Source: Acidimicrobiaceae bacterium
GTDB taxonomy: Bacteria > Actinomycetota > Acidimicrobiia > Acidimicrobiales > RAAP-2
DNA: 64,000 bases
Direction: 5' to 3'
Assembly (NCBI GenBank): GCA_003132165.1
Contig: PKWW01000060.1
Coordinates: forward strand, 1 to 64,000
The notes beneath the pieces were generated by a model. That model was not told the DNA's origin and did no database searches. It saw nothing but the letters and a program-made list of their open reading frames with translations. Shown here piece after piece: positions 7,965-15,113 of this stretch. Every line of letters begins with the position of its first letter. The stretch's first letter is position 1. A program made the translations under genes and the position numbers.

Positions 7965-7989
7965 TCACTGAGTGTTCGATACTCAGTGA
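7965..7989. other. Perfect 9-bp inverted repeat
   Basis: TCACTGAGT and ACTCAGTGA with a seven-base loop GTTCGAT. It could be a hairpin in the 5' region of the 8165 gene or a protein binding site. No T-run follows. Confidence 0.5.
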
Positions 7990-8164
7990 ATCGCACGTGA
8001 TCTGATGCAGTTGAAGCCCTACGTGTGAAGCCCTGGACTCTCCTATGGCCATACGAAGTCAGGCGCTGAGCCTCAGTTGTCATCCTTTGACGGTAGGTTT
8101 GGCCTTGAGCCCCAAGCTGGGATGCGCTGACGTGGTTGGCGATGGTGGCCGGATTGGAAGAGCG

Positions 8165-9184
8165 ATGGCGCAGTTCCTTCGAAGTTGGCTCTCGATTCGA
8201 CGCGGAGATTCTGTGGCTCGGCTGGGAATCGCAAGTTTCATCATGATGTCGACAATGCTGTCGATGTTCACAAGCGGCGCCTCTGCCGCAACTTCATTGG
8301 ACAAGTGGTCTCCAGCAGTTCTCATTGGTTCGAAGAGTTCTTCCGCGACACAGGTGAATTACTCAGTCACATGCCCGTCATCCACATTCTGCGTATCGGT
8401 GAATGGAGATGGACAGGTGTTGTATTTCCGAGGCGGAGTGTGGTCGTCGCCTCAGTCACTTGCGTTAGGAGGGTCAATAGATTCTGTTTCATGTTCGAAC
8501 AAGGCGTTCTGCGTTGCGGTTGCCGCGGGCAAGGCAGCGGTGTACAACGGTCACGTCTGGTCGTCCGCTGTTCCAATGGGACCCGCGGGAGATCAATACA
8601 AGGTCTCGTGCCCGACGTCAACCTTCTGTGCAGCAGTCGGCGCCAATGGTATTCCGGGGAAGCCCAGCGCCTTGGTGACGTTCAATGGACACTCCTGGAC
8701 GACGTACAAGACCACCTCTACGGGAACACTCAATGACCGATTATTGAGTGTGTCGTGTTCGACACCCCAATTCTGTATGGCCACCAACTTTGATGGTCAG
8801 ATCTTGGCGTTCAACGGGACGAGATGGTTGCCGAGCCACGTTTCTGGACCGAAATCGCTGATCTCAGTCTCCTGCGCTGCTTCACGATTCTGCATGGCCG
8901 TCACCACCACTGGAGATTCAACGACGTTCCATGGTGGGAGTTGGTCACCGCCCAAGCCCATCCCCGCTTTCAAGAATGCTGGTGCATACTCGGTCTCCTG
9001 CGTATCCGCAGCGGAGTGTTCCGTCATTGGGCTGAGCGGTGCGGTGACATCGTGGATATCCGAACGATGGTCAAGTCCCTTGACAGTGTTTCCCGGAGGG
9101 TACGTAGCGGGCGTGGCAATTTCATGCTCCACGGGAAGTCACTGTGTGGTCGTGAATGATAGGGGCATGGGCGCGAGTCGATAA
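8165..9184 (+). CDS. Secreted Cys-repeat (beta-propeller-like) protein
   Basis: The 339-residue protein has a long signal peptide (hydrophobic core IASFIMMSTMLSM, ending near ASAA). About seven repeats of roughly 40-45 residues follow, with the pattern VSCxxxxFCxAVxxxG...FxGxxW: YSVTCPSSTFCVSV, DSVSCSNKAFCVAV, YKVSCPTSTFCAAV, LSVSCSTPQFCMAT, ISVSCAASRFCMAV and degenerate last copies. The paired Cys in each blade suggest one disulfide per repeat. Such repeat proteins are common in actinobacterial secretomes and have no known function. ATG 8165 was chosen because GGAAG lies four bases upstream and the signal peptide then begins correctly. Repeat copy H follows the stop codon. Confidence 0.75.
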   Translation: MAQFLRSWLSIRRGDSVARLGIASFIMMSTMLSMFTSGASAATSLDKWSPAVLIGSKSSSATQVNYSVTCPSSTFCVSVNGDGQVLYFRGGVWSSPQSLALGGSIDSVSCSNKAFCVAVAAGKAAVYNGHVWSSAVPMGPAGDQYKVSCPTSTFCAAVGANGIPGKPSALVTFNGHSWTTYKTTSTGTLNDRLLSVSCSTPQFCMATNFDGQILAFNGTRWLPSHVSGPKSLISVSCAASRFCMAVTTTGDSTTFHGGSWSPPKPIPAFKNAGAYSVSCVSAAECSVIGLSGAVTSWISERWSSPLTVFPGGYVAGVAISCSTGSHCVVVNDRGMGASR

Positions 9185-9195
9185 CTTCGGTTCAA

Positions 9196-9242
9196 GGCGC
9201 CAGTGCAAGGTGGCATTCCCGTTGCGTCGGGCTATCGACATT
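9196..9242 (+). repeat. Two-hairpin intergenic repeat, copy H
   Basis: A 47-bp copy only 12 bases after the stop of the Cys-repeat gene. The 3' hairpin GTCGG/TCGAC keeps pairing through a G-U closing pair; the 5' hairpin has one mismatch. Confidence 0.8.
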
Positions 9243-9371
9243 AATAGAACCCGACCCCTTGAGACTATCGACGGACAATCGATAGTCGATATCTGTAACG
9301 ATTGTGGTTCGAGACGTACCCTTTAGGTTGGGAGCGACGGGCACGAAGTGGTGTCCAAAAGGAGTGACGAC

Positions 9372-9848
9372 ATGGAGATCATCCGAAATGCCGACGGGAG
9401 CCTGGTGGTACCTATTCCAGAGGGGCGGCATCACGACAGCGACGACGCAGTCGAGGCTCCGACCGGTGACAGCGTTGACGTGGTCGCTGAACCGACGACT
9501 CGGTTGTTGCATCCCGGTGAAGGAGGCTATAGCGAGGCTCTTGCCGAATGGGATCTTCAACAAGATCCCGATCGCGCCCCCGCGGTCTCGACCGCGAGTG
9601 GGCGAGAAGAAGCGATGAACGTCGTGCACACCCTCGCCGAGTCGCCCGACCATGACGTTGCCGGCGCGCTCAAAGACGTCAACGACTCCGAAGCGAGTGG
9701 CGAGGCGCTGCGACACGTGCTGATTGGAGGGACTCACTCGGTCGAGGCCTTCTCCGAAGAAGTGGCGCAAGCCGAAGGGGGCGAACCACTCCCGGCCCAC
9801 AAGATGACCAAGATCATTGGCGAAGTCTTAGCCGAGCTGGACAAGTAA
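9372..9848 (+). CDS. Hypothetical acidic protein
   Basis: The 158-residue protein is acidic and polar, with no signal peptide or membrane segment. The start MEIIRNADGSLVVPIP is strand-like; the rest is predicted helical (SGREEAMNVVHTLAES, HKMTKIIGEVLAELDK). AGGAG seven bases before ATG 9372 decides the start. It lies upstream of the GerW-like gene in the same direction (116 bases before its chosen start). No family is recognised. Confidence 0.65.
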   Translation: MEIIRNADGSLVVPIPEGRHHDSDDAVEAPTGDSVDVVAEPTTRLLHPGEGGYSEALAEWDLQQDPDRAPAVSTASGREEAMNVVHTLAESPDHDVAGALKDVNDSEASGEALRHVLIGGTHSVEAFSEEVAQAEGGEPLPAHKMTKIIGEVLAELDK

Positions 9849-9891
9849 TCGGTCCGTCCCGGCGCGACCTGACACGGTGGCGCTCGGATCG

Positions 9892-9927
9892 TTGACTTCG
9901 ACAAGAGGCCGCAGCGGTGCCTACAAT
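9892..9927 (+). promoter_or_regulatory. Possible promoter of the GerW-like gene
   Basis: TACAAT at 9922-9927 is a good -10 hexamer. Upstream, TTGACT (9892) and TTCGAC (9897) are candidate -35 elements with long spacers of 24 and 19 bases. If used, transcription would start near 9934, downstream of GTG 9917, and would favour the start at 9965. Confidence 0.35.
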
Positions 9928-9964
9928 GCTGGAGTTGTCCCAAACGAACAGGGACTGGAGTGAC

Positions 9965-10360
9965 GTGGACGTTCAAGAACTGCTGGGAAAGGTGGCCGAA
10001 CACCTGTCGGTGAGGCGTGCCTTTGGCACGGCCTACGAAAAGGGTGGATCCTTGGTCATCCCCGTAGCGCTCGTGGCCGGCGGTGGCGGTGGAGGCGAAG
10101 GCACGTCCGGATCACCGACGACCGATTCGATCGCCGACGGGGGATTCGAGGGTGAAGACAACGGGACTGACGCTGAAGCGCCGAGTGGTTCCGGTGGCGG
10201 TTTTGGCGGGTTGGTGATGCCCGTTGGCGTCTACGTGGTCAAGGACGAACAAGTGCGCTGGGTTCCCGCCGTGAACGCAAACTTAGTGATCGTGGTCGCC
10301 TTCATGACCGTTCGGATGATCGCGCGCGCCCGTCGTCAGGCCCGTCGTCACGCCTCGTAA
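9965..10360 (+). CDS. GerW/YtfJ-family protein
   Basis: The 131-residue protein matches the GerW (sporulation protein YtfJ) family end to end: an initial helix (VQELLGKVAEHLSVRRAFG), KGGSLVIPVALVAGGGGGG, a variable acidic Gly-rich loop, then GGGFGGLVMPVGVYVVKDEQVRWVPAV and a hydrophobic end. In Bacillus YtfJ is a spore protein linked to germination; actinobacterial members occur in non-sporulating species and their role is unknown. GTG 9965 has GGAG four bases upstream and gives a family-typical amino terminus; GTG 9917 is an alternative start adding 16 residues. The last ~20 residues are a hydrophobic stretch plus an Arg-rich tail. Confidence 0.75.
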   Translation: MDVQELLGKVAEHLSVRRAFGTAYEKGGSLVIPVALVAGGGGGGEGTSGSPTTDSIADGGFEGEDNGTDAEAPSGSGGGFGGLVMPVGVYVVKDEQVRWVPAVNANLVIVVAFMTVRMIARARRQARRHAS

Positions 10361-10481
10361 GCCAAATTGGAAGTGCGGCCGCTGGCCGAGGAGCGGGTTC
10401 TAACGTTTGTTCGACGTCCAAAAGATGAAGAGTTGCCGGTTTGAAGTGGCAACTCTTATGTATTGACTCAATAAATGCGCA

Positions 10482-10528
10482 ACCTCCAGTGCAAGGTGGC
10501 AGATCTGCTGCGTCGAACCTCCGACACC
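10482..10528 (+). repeat. Two-hairpin intergenic repeat, copy I
   Basis: A 47-bp copy between the GerW-like gene and the 4-TM gene. The loop and central part are identical to copies A and H over GTGCAAGGTGGCA. The 3' hairpin has one A-C mismatch next to the loop. Confidence 0.75.
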
Positions 10529-10610
10529 CAGAAACCCTGACGCCTCCGACCGCCTCCGAAACCATCGAACCAACATCGGAGAGTTTCCGTTCTTGATTCG
10601 AGCCGACTCG

Positions 10611-10622
10611 TATGCTTCAACC
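10611..10622 (+). promoter_or_regulatory. Leaderless-type -10 box for the 4-TM protein
   Basis: TATGCT at 10611-10616, then six bases, then GTG 10623 in frame with the coding region. This decides the start over the upstream TTG 10593, which has no ribosome binding site. Confidence 0.5.
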
Positions 10623-11060
10623 GTGACCTGGTCAAGACAAACGTTATCGAGACGATTGATATTCGGAGGCTTTGCTCTGCTCGCGCTGTCGATGGTAATC
10701 AGTACTTACAACTATTTGAGCCAAACCTATTCAGGTGGGACTGGTGCCAGCACATATGCCCAACTGATCTTGGCGGCACTCTCGTCACTGTTCGCCGCGG
10801 GCGGTTGGTGGTTTCTGTGTCAGTTGAAGACCGGGGACTCCGCGCAGAGGTCTCTTCTCGTGAAGGCATTCGTGGTGCTGGGTCTGCAATTCTCGGTTTC
10901 GTGTATTGGCCAACTACTTAGAGCTGACCATGTGTTCTTCATTAATCGATTCAGTGCGCCATTCTGGATTGACGCACTTGGATTTGGCGTGGGCGCCGCA
11001 GGCTTCTTTCTGACCTCATTCATGGTGTACCGGGTCGAGCCGGTGTCCACGGATTCCTGA
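10623..11060 (+). CDS. Four-helix membrane protein, unknown function
   Basis: The 145-residue protein consists mostly of four hydrophobic helices: LIFGGFALLALSMVIS, YAQLILAALSSLFAAGGWWF, LLVKAFVVLGLQFSVS and ALGFGVGAAGFFLTSFMVY. No family is recognised; the size and topology resemble small DUF-type membrane proteins. The start follows from the TATGCT box. The in-frame stop at 11058-11060 separates it from the acetyltransferase frame, which is in the same phase 51 bases downstream. Confidence 0.65.
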   Translation: MTWSRQTLSRRLIFGGFALLALSMVISTYNYLSQTYSGGTGASTYAQLILAALSSLFAAGGWWFLCQLKTGDSAQRSLLVKAFVVLGLQFSVSCIGQLLRADHVFFINRFSAPFWIDALGFGVGAAGFFLTSFMVYRVEPVSTDS

Positions 11061-11111
11061 CGTTGTTGTCAAGCACTTAGTCCACTGCGGAAATCCTCGA
11101 AGGAGACGTCA

Positions 11112-11612
11112 ACGGACGGGGTCTTCGTTCTCAAGCCACTTGTTGCTGGTGAAGCCTCGGAGTGGCTCGCCGGAGAGGACGACGGGCAAATTCGCTGGTT
11201 CGAAGCTCCGCGATCTTCGCGCCTATCAGATGTTCAGCGCTTCATCGCTGAATGCCAGGAGTCATGGAGCACGATGGGAACGTATCGTCACTGGGGAATC
11301 CGAAGGACTGGTTCTGAGATTCTGCTCGGAGGTGTCGACGTGCGCGATCTTGGCGACGATGAAGTGAACCTTTCGTACGTGGTGTTTCCGCAGTTTCGCC
11401 GAGACGGCGTCGCGCGTGGGGCGGCGCTCCTGGCGCTGAGATATGCCGAGAGGTCGATGGGTACGAGGAGGGCGGTGATCAAGATGCTTGCCGACAATCT
11501 GGCTTCGGTGAATCTCGCCAAAGGACTTGGTGCGGTCTACGTCGGCGATGAACCTTCTGATGCCGGCGCGATGTTCAGTGTCTTTACTTTGTTCCTGCAA
11601 TCACTTAGTTGA
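11112..11612 (+). CDS. GNAT acetyltransferase with probable ACG start
   Basis: The translated frame gives a full GNAT domain: GVFVLKPLVAGEASEWL, RWFEAPRSSRLSDVQRFI, WGIRR...LLGGVDVRDL, the core strand VNLSYVVFPQFRRDGVARGA (acetyl-CoA binding motif A, RxxGVARGA) and KMLADNLASVNLAKGLGA. The family acetylates small molecules or protein termini; the substrate is unknown. The frame has no ATG, GTG or TTG until 11274, which would remove the first third of the domain. AAGGAG at 11100-11105 sits six bases before ACG 11112, so an ACG start, or a recently lost ATG, is inferred. The stop overlaps the next start (TGATG), implying coupled translation. Confidence 0.6.
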   Translation, partial: TDGVFVLKPLVAGEASEWLAGEDDGQIRWFEAPRSSRLSDVQRFIAECQESWSTMGTYRHWGIRRTGSEILLGGVDVRDLGDDEVNLSYVVFPQFRRDGVARGAALLALRYAERSMGTRRAVIKMLADNLASVNLAKGLGAVYVGDEPSDAGAMFSVFTLFLQSLS

Positions 11613-11989
11613 TGCGCTGGGGAACCCTTCGGACTCTTCTCTCTGCGGCCTTTGTTACGTCCGGGCTGCTCTTGAGCGCTTGTGGCTTGCCCTCTTCGTC
11701 GACCGGAACCATCAAAGGCCAACTCCTTGCGTACGGGGGGATATCGGTCTCGCTGAAGGGGCGACCGTTGGAAGGTCAAGTGAGGGCAACAAGTACTAGG
11801 GGAAGGTCTTTCGAGACATCCGTGCCCAAGGATGGAGATTTCGTGCTTCAGGTTCCGACTGGGACCTACTCCCTGGTCGGCTCCTCGCCCCAGTTCGGAG
11901 GTGGTCAGTACGGATGCTTCGCGAGGGTCAGGGTCACTGTGTCCGAGGGCCAGACCACCAAAGAGGATGTCGTCTGCCCTGAGAAGTGA
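11612..11989 (+). CDS. Small lipoprotein with carboxypeptidase-regulatory-like domain
   Basis: The 125-residue protein has a lipoprotein signal peptide with lipobox LLSACG (Cys at about residue 24). A beta-sandwich-like domain follows, typical of carboxypeptidase-regulatory or transthyretin-like folds: GTIKGQLLAYGG, LEGQVRATSTRG, SVPKDGDFVLQVPTGTYSLVG, and a late Cys pair (YGCFARV, VVCPEK). It is probably anchored to the outer face of the membrane. The ATG at 11612 overlaps the stop of the acetyltransferase (TGATG). Repeat copy J begins at the stop codon. Confidence 0.7.
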   Translation: MRWGTLRTLLSAAFVTSGLLLSACGLPSSSTGTIKGQLLAYGGISVSLKGRPLEGQVRATSTRGRSFETSVPKDGDFVLQVPTGTYSLVGSSPQFGGGQYGCFARVRVTVSEGQTTKEDVVCPEK

Positions 11990-12030
11990 CCAGTCCAAAG
12001 TGGCATCTGTCACGTCGAACCTCGGACACC
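11986..12030 (+). repeat. Two-hairpin intergenic repeat, copy J (degenerate)
   Basis: Overlaps the stop codon of the lipoprotein gene. AAAGTGGCATCTGTCACGTCG and the closing GGACACC match the consensus with a small gap. Both stems are weakened. Confidence 0.6.
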
Positions 12031-12093
12031 AGGTCGGCAGGCGTCTCAACCTATTGTGATTGACACGGGGCCTCGTTCGCGTCGTCACTCGAT

Positions 12094-12105
12094 TACGGTT
12101 GGCGA
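12094..12105 (+). promoter_or_regulatory. Leaderless-type -10 box for the DUF4177-like gene
   Basis: TACGGT at 12094-12099, six bases, then ATG 12106. No Shine-Dalgarno sequence is present. Confidence 0.5.
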
Positions 12106-12309
12106 ATGAGCTACGAATACACTGAGTTGTATATCCCCGTGGGCAAGAAGGGCTGGAAAGAACTTGGGTCCGCGCTCGTTGACTTGCCCGCAGACGGATG
12201 GGAACTGTTCATGGCTGTTCCCATAATTGGACTGACGGCATTCATTCCGGGCATATCCGGCAGTAGAACTACTGCGATCATCCATTACTTTCGTCGACCA
12301 AAGGCGTGA
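12106..12309 (+). CDS. Small DUF4177-like protein
   Basis: The 67-residue protein follows the DUF4177 pattern: an opening YEYTELYIPVG strand, KGWKELGSALVDLPADGWELFMAVPI with the characteristic GWEL turn, and a closing strand TTAIIHYFRRP. DUF4177 proteins are very small cytosolic proteins of unknown role. The start is supported by the TACGGT box. Repeat copy K follows the stop within 10 bases. Confidence 0.6.
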   Translation: MSYEYTELYIPVGKKGWKELGSALVDLPADGWELFMAVPIIGLTAFIPGISGSRTTAIIHYFRRPKA

Positions 12310-12316
12310 GTTAACA

Positions 12317-12362
12317 GTCGCCAATGCCAGCCGGCATCCCTGTGGCGTCGGGTGTCCGGCGC
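12317..12362 (+). repeat. Two-hairpin intergenic repeat, copy K
   Basis: The last copy of the array. The 3' hairpin GTCGG-GTGT-CCGGC pairs fully if a U-G pair is allowed; the 5' stem GTCGCC/GCCGGC has one mismatch. It lies between the DUF4177-like gene and the end of the minus-strand hydrolase gene. Confidence 0.75.
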
Positions 12363-12417
12363 AGATTCGTATCGCCATTTAACACATTCGAACGAGATAA
12401 TTTGTCTATTTCGCGTG

Positions 12418-13608
12418 TCAATTTGGACCGCAACTCTCTACCAGCCTCGGCGAGTTGGCAAGTGTCGGTCCGAGTCCATTGCCGTACATTCGTGCAACCG
12501 AAGGTTGCTCATTCCCATAGGCAAGGAGACTGGTCGAAGCCGTCACACCTTCGAGTGACATCTGGATGAACCGAATTGAAACTGCTACCACCACCTTGAA
12601 GGCGGACGGGTCGGCGCCATCGAACGCCGGAAGATGATGGGCGGTACGTAGTTCGAGGAACCACTTGTTGGGTTGATGAATATCGTCGTAAAGCTTCACA
12701 CCGTTACGAATCGGATTGCACTGATCGGCCAGGCTGTGGACTACGAGAAGTGCAGGTCGCCTGGCCTCGTTTGCGAACGATTGCGCCGAATCCTCCTCGC
12801 CCGACAGAATGATCACGGCACGGTAATCGATACCTGTGCGCAATGCGGCGTAGTTGATGCCCTGCGGATCATCACCGTGGTCGTACGCCAGCATCCCCAC
12901 GGCCGTGGCGCCGTCCGAGTGCCCCGCGAGTGCGATTTCCGAGGTCTCCACCAGACCGTTGACGATGGGGCACGATGCCGACTCGATCGTCGATGCTTGA
13001 AGAACCGCCTTGGTCACAAAGGTCAGATCAGCGGGCTCGTTCACCAAATCACCCTCGGTGTTCGCGCCGTGCTGTGCCGCAACCTCCGAAGACTTCTCGT
13101 CGGGGAAGAACGGCGACACGACGATGAAACCCGCTCGAGTCCATGCGTCCAACAGGGCTGCGTACGTGTCGGGAGTCACGTCGTAACCGTGGGCGAAGAC
13201 GATCATTGGATACCCGCCGCTTCGCTCAACGGGAGGCGCTCCGGCCATTTCGTTAGTCCCGCTCGCGACCGACTGGGTTGGGTACCGAATTTCGGTCACA
13301 AGGGTTCGACTGGTCGACAAGACCGAGAACGGCGTCGTCGAGTAGTTGATCACGGGACGCGTGCGATCGACGAATGTGCATCGTGCAAGACCAACCGCGA
13401 AAAGTGGAGTTTGGGTGACTGAACGTGCGTGATCCGCATCGGCACTTTGCGGTGCGATCAGAACGCTTGGTACGACCAGTGTCGCAACAATAGTCAGCAG
13501 AGAGGCACCAAAGGTGATGCGCCGACGCCGACGCTCCTTCAATTGACCGCGCCAGGTTGCCCTCATTGAGTACGAACCCAAAAGCTCATTGAGACTGAAG
13601 TGCCGCAT
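12418..13608 (-). CDS. Secreted alpha/beta hydrolase (chlorophyllase/polyester hydrolase-like)
   Basis: The 396-residue protein has an Arg-rich start, then a hydrophobic signal segment (ITFGASLLTIVATLVVPSVLIA) ending near ADA. The hydrolase core shows the oxyanion region IVFAHGYDVTP, nucleophile elbow GHSDGA, a candidate acid in VVHSLADQCNP and a candidate catalytic His in TAHHLPAF. The GHSDG elbow and layout resemble chlorophyllase-like and dienelactone-type families; the substrate is unknown. ATG 13608 was chosen because AGGAG precedes it; GTG 13641 is an alternative. The C-terminal ~45 residues lack similarity to the core. It is convergent with the repeat-punctuated region. Confidence 0.75.
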   Translation of the reverse strand: MRHFSLNELLGSYSMRATWRGQLKERRRRRITFGASLLTIVATLVVPSVLIAPQSADADHARSVTQTPLFAVGLARCTFVDRTRPVINYSTTPFSVLSTSRTLVTEIRYPTQSVASGTNEMAGAPPVERSGGYPMIVFAHGYDVTPDTYAALLDAWTRAGFIVVSPFFPDEKSSEVAAQHGANTEGDLVNEPADLTFVTKAVLQASTIESASCPIVNGLVETSEIALAGHSDGATAVGMLAYDHGDDPQGINYAALRTGIDYRAVIILSGEEDSAQSFANEARRPALLVVHSLADQCNPIRNGVKLYDDIHQPNKWFLELRTAHHLPAFDGADPSAFKVVVAVSIRFIQMSLEGVTASTSLLAYGNEQPSVARMYGNGLGPTLANSPRLVESCGPN

Positions 13609-13883
13609 GGAACTCCTCTTAGGCACGGATGATAATGGCACGCTGACAACGGTCCGCAGAGTCCGAGTCGGCGAGATCCGAATTCGTCGACGTTCGATTA
13701 ATTTCGGGGCGCAGCGTACTGTTCCGCAGCGTCAACGGTCCTGATACCACCAGCGAGATCGTAGGCCCGTCGGGTGTCCTCGTCGCCTTCTGATTCCTTT
13801 GTTGCGGACCGCGGGGAACGCAATTCCTCATCCTCTCGGTCACTAAGGTCGATTCATCGCGCTGTTGTTGGAGAGGACCAGTT

Positions 13884-15113
13884 GTGCCGTACTGCGTACG
13901 TTGCGGGACCCAAGAAACTGCCGGGCAGAACTTTTGTCCGGTCTGTGGAGCACAGTCCGTCAGGGCCCCGGCTCCGGCACGACCGAAGGGCGCGGTCGGC
14001 GACGCCAAGGTTCTCGTCGGCATCGACTTGGTTCCACCCCGACAGTCGCGATGGTCAGTGCTATTTCGGGTCGTCTTGCTCCTGCCGCTCATCTTTGTGT
14101 TGGCGGCGATCTTGATTGCGGCGTTCTTCGTTGCGGTCGTCGCCTGGTTCGCCGCACTGGCCACAAAGCGAGTCCCAGAAGGGATGCAACGCTTCCTCAC
14201 TCGTGCCCTTCGATTTCACGCGAATGTCTTGGCCTATCAGGATCTCCTGATACCTAGATGGCCGGGCATCACATTGAATGAGAAGGCGAGGGATCAGGTT
14301 CGGATCGAAGTCGATCGGGTCGAGTTGCGCCGAGCGAGTGTGTTCTTTCGACTGATACTCGCGCTCCCGGGTCTCATCGTGGCTCAAGCGGTCTCTTTGG
14401 GCTCGTACCCATTGCTACTGGCAATGTGGATCGTGGGAATTGTGACCGGGAGGGAGCCGCGCGCGCTGCACCAAGCGCTGGCACTGATCCTTCGCTACAC
14501 AATTCGCTTTGAGGCCTATTTCTTCCTGTTGACGCCAACACAGCCGTTTCAAGGGTTCCTCGGCGACGAGGATGACATCGGCACCAGCGCTCCGCTCGGG
14601 TCCGACGTGGTCCCGCTTCCCACCAGATGGAGCGTGGTGAAGGCGGCCAAGGTTTTCGTCGTGATCGCGTTGATACTTAGTGCGCCGGTCTATGCGTTTC
14701 AGCGCAAGGCGGACAACGTGCTTCTCTCGCCACTCAAGTCGGCTCTCTCGCGAATTGTGGTCGAGGGTTCCTATAGGCAGATCTCCTCAGCGATCAGTTC
14801 CTTCGACTCGTCAGCATCAATGTGTCAATCGTCGACGTCGACACACTGCATGATGCTCGCATCCCAAGCGCTGTATGACGCCTTAAGTCAGCAGACATCA
14901 CTTCTTAGTAGGGACTCGTTCTTCCCCTCCGACGCGCTCGGTGCGTCGATTCGTTACGAAGCTGCCATCAATGCTTTGGGTGACGAGGTACTCGAAGTGG
15001 AGAGGTCACGTTCGGTCCAATCGCAGCTCAATATCGTGGACGGGAAATTCCAGTCAACTGTCACCGATTTCAATAACGACTACGCGGCTCTCAAGGCTAG
15101 AATTGGCGGCTGA
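13884..15113 (+). CDS. Zinc-ribbon membrane protein with two DUF4389-like modules
   Basis: The 409-residue protein opens with a zinc ribbon (YCVRCG...NFCPVCG, four Cys). Two membrane modules follow: helices around 50-75 with RFLTRALRFHANVLAYQDLL, and 145-210 with HQALALILRYTIRFEAYFFLLT. The pattern of paired helices followed by RxxxxxxRFxAY is that of DUF4389. A single transmembrane helix (VVKAAKVFVVIALILSAPVY) follows, then a ~120-residue extracytoplasmic helical domain with two Cys. GTG 13884 has GAGAGG seven bases upstream. Zinc-ribbon/DUF4389 combinations are frequent in actinobacteria; the function is unknown. Confidence 0.75.
   Translation: MPYCVRCGTQETAGQNFCPVCGAQSVRAPAPARPKGAVGDAKVLVGIDLVPPRQSRWSVLFRVVLLLPLIFVLAAILIAAFFVAVVAWFAALATKRVPEGMQRFLTRALRFHANVLAYQDLLIPRWPGITLNEKARDQVRIEVDRVELRRASVFFRLILALPGLIVAQAVSLGSYPLLLAMWIVGIVTGREPRALHQALALILRYTIRFEAYFFLLTPTQPFQGFLGDEDDIGTSAPLGSDVVPLPTRWSVVKAAKVFVVIALILSAPVYAFQRKADNVLLSPLKSALSRIVVEGSYRQISSAISSFDSSASMCQSSTSTHCMMLASQALYDALSQQTSLLSRDSFFPSDALGASIRYEAAINALGDEVLEVERSRSVQSQLNIVDGKFQSTVTDFNNDYAALKARIGG

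Larger units (their letters stand above)
7748..8164. other. Gene-free spacer with truncated repeat and inverted repeat
   Basis: This 417-base gap between the Gmad2-like gene and the Cys-repeat gene has no supported gene. It contains the truncated repeat copy G and, directly after it, a 9-bp inverted repeat (7965-7989). The in-frame upstream extension of the next gene to 8045 lacks a ribosome binding site and a signal peptide. Confidence 0.5.

Noticed and set aside
8045..8164. Upstream start of the Cys-repeat protein at ATG 8045
   Set aside because: There is no ribosome binding site and it would bury the signal peptide 40 residues inside; ATG 8165 has GGAAG and a normal signal peptide.
3411..12362. 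The repeat copies as integron attC sites
   Set aside because: They are directional and sit between small genes, but the paired RYYYAAC/GTTRRRY ends that define attC are not seen in the copies and no integron integrase is in the window. Kept only as an analogy.
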